The position numbers and the translations under genes are program-made. The notes beneath the pieces were generated by a model. That model did no database searches. It was not told the origin of the DNA and was given only the letters and a program-made list of their open reading frames with translations. 32,079 nucleotides of DNA from NCBI GenBank assembly GCA_019310965.1, contig JAFDDG010000046.1:1-32079 (forward strand). The letters run 5' to 3'. This DNA comes from Deltaproteobacteria bacterium (GTDB lineage Bacteria > Myxococcota_A > UBA9160 > SMWR01). Shown here in pieces: positions 31,885 through 32,079 of this stretch (within the stretch, counting starts at the first letter, position 1; every line of letters starts with the position of its first letter).

Positions 31885-32079
31885 ATGAGTGCAATCTCCC
31901 AGTTCATTCCCCGATCCGTGCTGCGCCGTCTGCTGGCGCGCTACCCGGTGAGCGAGAGCGCACGCGAACGCGCGCGCAGCCGGCTGATCTTCGCCACCCT
32001 GACCTCGCCCCTGCGTTGGGCCGAAAACCTGCGCTGGAACCGGAAGATCCGCCAGACCGAGGTCAAGGCGCCGGTCTTC
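31885..32079 (+). CDS. Probable sulfotransferase, N-terminal fragment (3' truncated)
   Basis: The ATG at 31885, preceded by a GAGGG site overlapping the SDR stop, opens a frame that runs to the window edge (65 codons). The segment LTSPLRWAENLRWNRKIRQTEVKAPVF is like the lead-in of bacterial sulfotransferases, where a phrase of the type PVFVLGHWRSGTT (the PAPS 5'-phosphate loop) comes next. That loop lies outside the window, so the assignment is by resemblance only. Such enzymes move sulfate from PAPS to alcohols. A co-transcribed SDR would fit a pathway that prepares and sulfates a hydroxyl group. Confidence 0.5.
   Translation, partial: MSAISQFIPRSVLRRLLARYPVSESARERARSRLIFATLTSPLRWAENLRWNRKIRQTEVKAPVF

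Noticed and set aside
1-32079. CRISPR array, tRNA/rRNA, insertion sequence, prophage or integrase
   Set aside because: No regularly spaced direct repeats, cloverleaf-like segments, transposase/integrase motifs or terminal repeats were seen on reading both strands; the only repeat-like element is the hairpin at 14523-14577.

Overview
The window is about 32 kb of high-GC (by eye roughly two-thirds GC), densely coding bacterial chromosome. It looks like a Gram-negative, mainly aerobic heterotroph. The signs are a HpnN-type hopanoid transporter, a PEP-CTERM exported protein, a sulfatase-like lipoprotein, an exported PQQ/cytochrome c dehydrogenase and many acyl-CoA enzymes. This mix is typical of deltaproteobacterial-grade lineages such as Myxococcota, Binatota and relatives. 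That placement is inference: there is no rRNA or other phylogenetic marker here apart from ftsH.

Layout. (1) 1-3.4 kb: the 3' end of a membrane/TPR protein, a complete TMTC-like membrane protein with C-terminal TPRs, and a convergent PEP-CTERM protein. (2) 3.6-8.1 kb: acyl-CoA genes. A 2,4-dienoyl-CoA reductase-like SDR diverges from a nitronate monooxygenase-like flavoprotein, which is followed by an acyl-CoA carboxylase carboxyltransferase and a PaaG-like crotonase. (3) 8.1-8.7 kb: a gap holding a coding relic interrupted by an amber codon. (4) 8.7-11.7 kb: an exported PQQ dehydrogenase with an embedded cytochrome c domain, overlapping a sugar isomerase/epimerase-like gene. (5) 11.8-14.5 kb: a CitE-type lyase overlapping a MaoC hydratase, convergent with a class III CoA-transferase. 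These three activities make up an itaconate or mesaconate/citramalyl-CoA route. (6) 14.5-18.8 kb: a REP-like hairpin, hpnN, a VIT1/CCC1 metal transporter and a two-CBS protein. (7) 19.3-23.6 kb: a tight four-gene operon of a Glu/Leu/Phe-type amino-acid dehydrogenase plus a three-gene 2-oxoacid:ferredoxin oxidoreductase whose gamma and delta subunits are fused. (8) 23.6-32.1 kb: a patatin, a sulfatase-like lipoprotein with Thr at the nucleophile position, a cation/proton antiporter, a formate/nitrite transporter, FtsH, an SDR and the start of a probable sulfotransferase.

How it works together. Most genes handle CoA thioesters, their precursors or their redox partners. The 19-23 kb operon reads as amino acid -> 2-oxoacid -> acyl-CoA + CO2 + reduced ferredoxin. 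The 4-14 kb genes could process unsaturated, branched or aromatic acyl-CoAs and C5 dicarboxylyl-CoAs. Substrates cannot be fixed from sequence alone. Several plus-strand genes share a TAnnnT box 7-11 nt before the start codon with no visible Shine-Dalgarno, which suggests leaderless transcripts. I saw no tRNA, rRNA, CRISPR array, insertion sequence or prophage gene.
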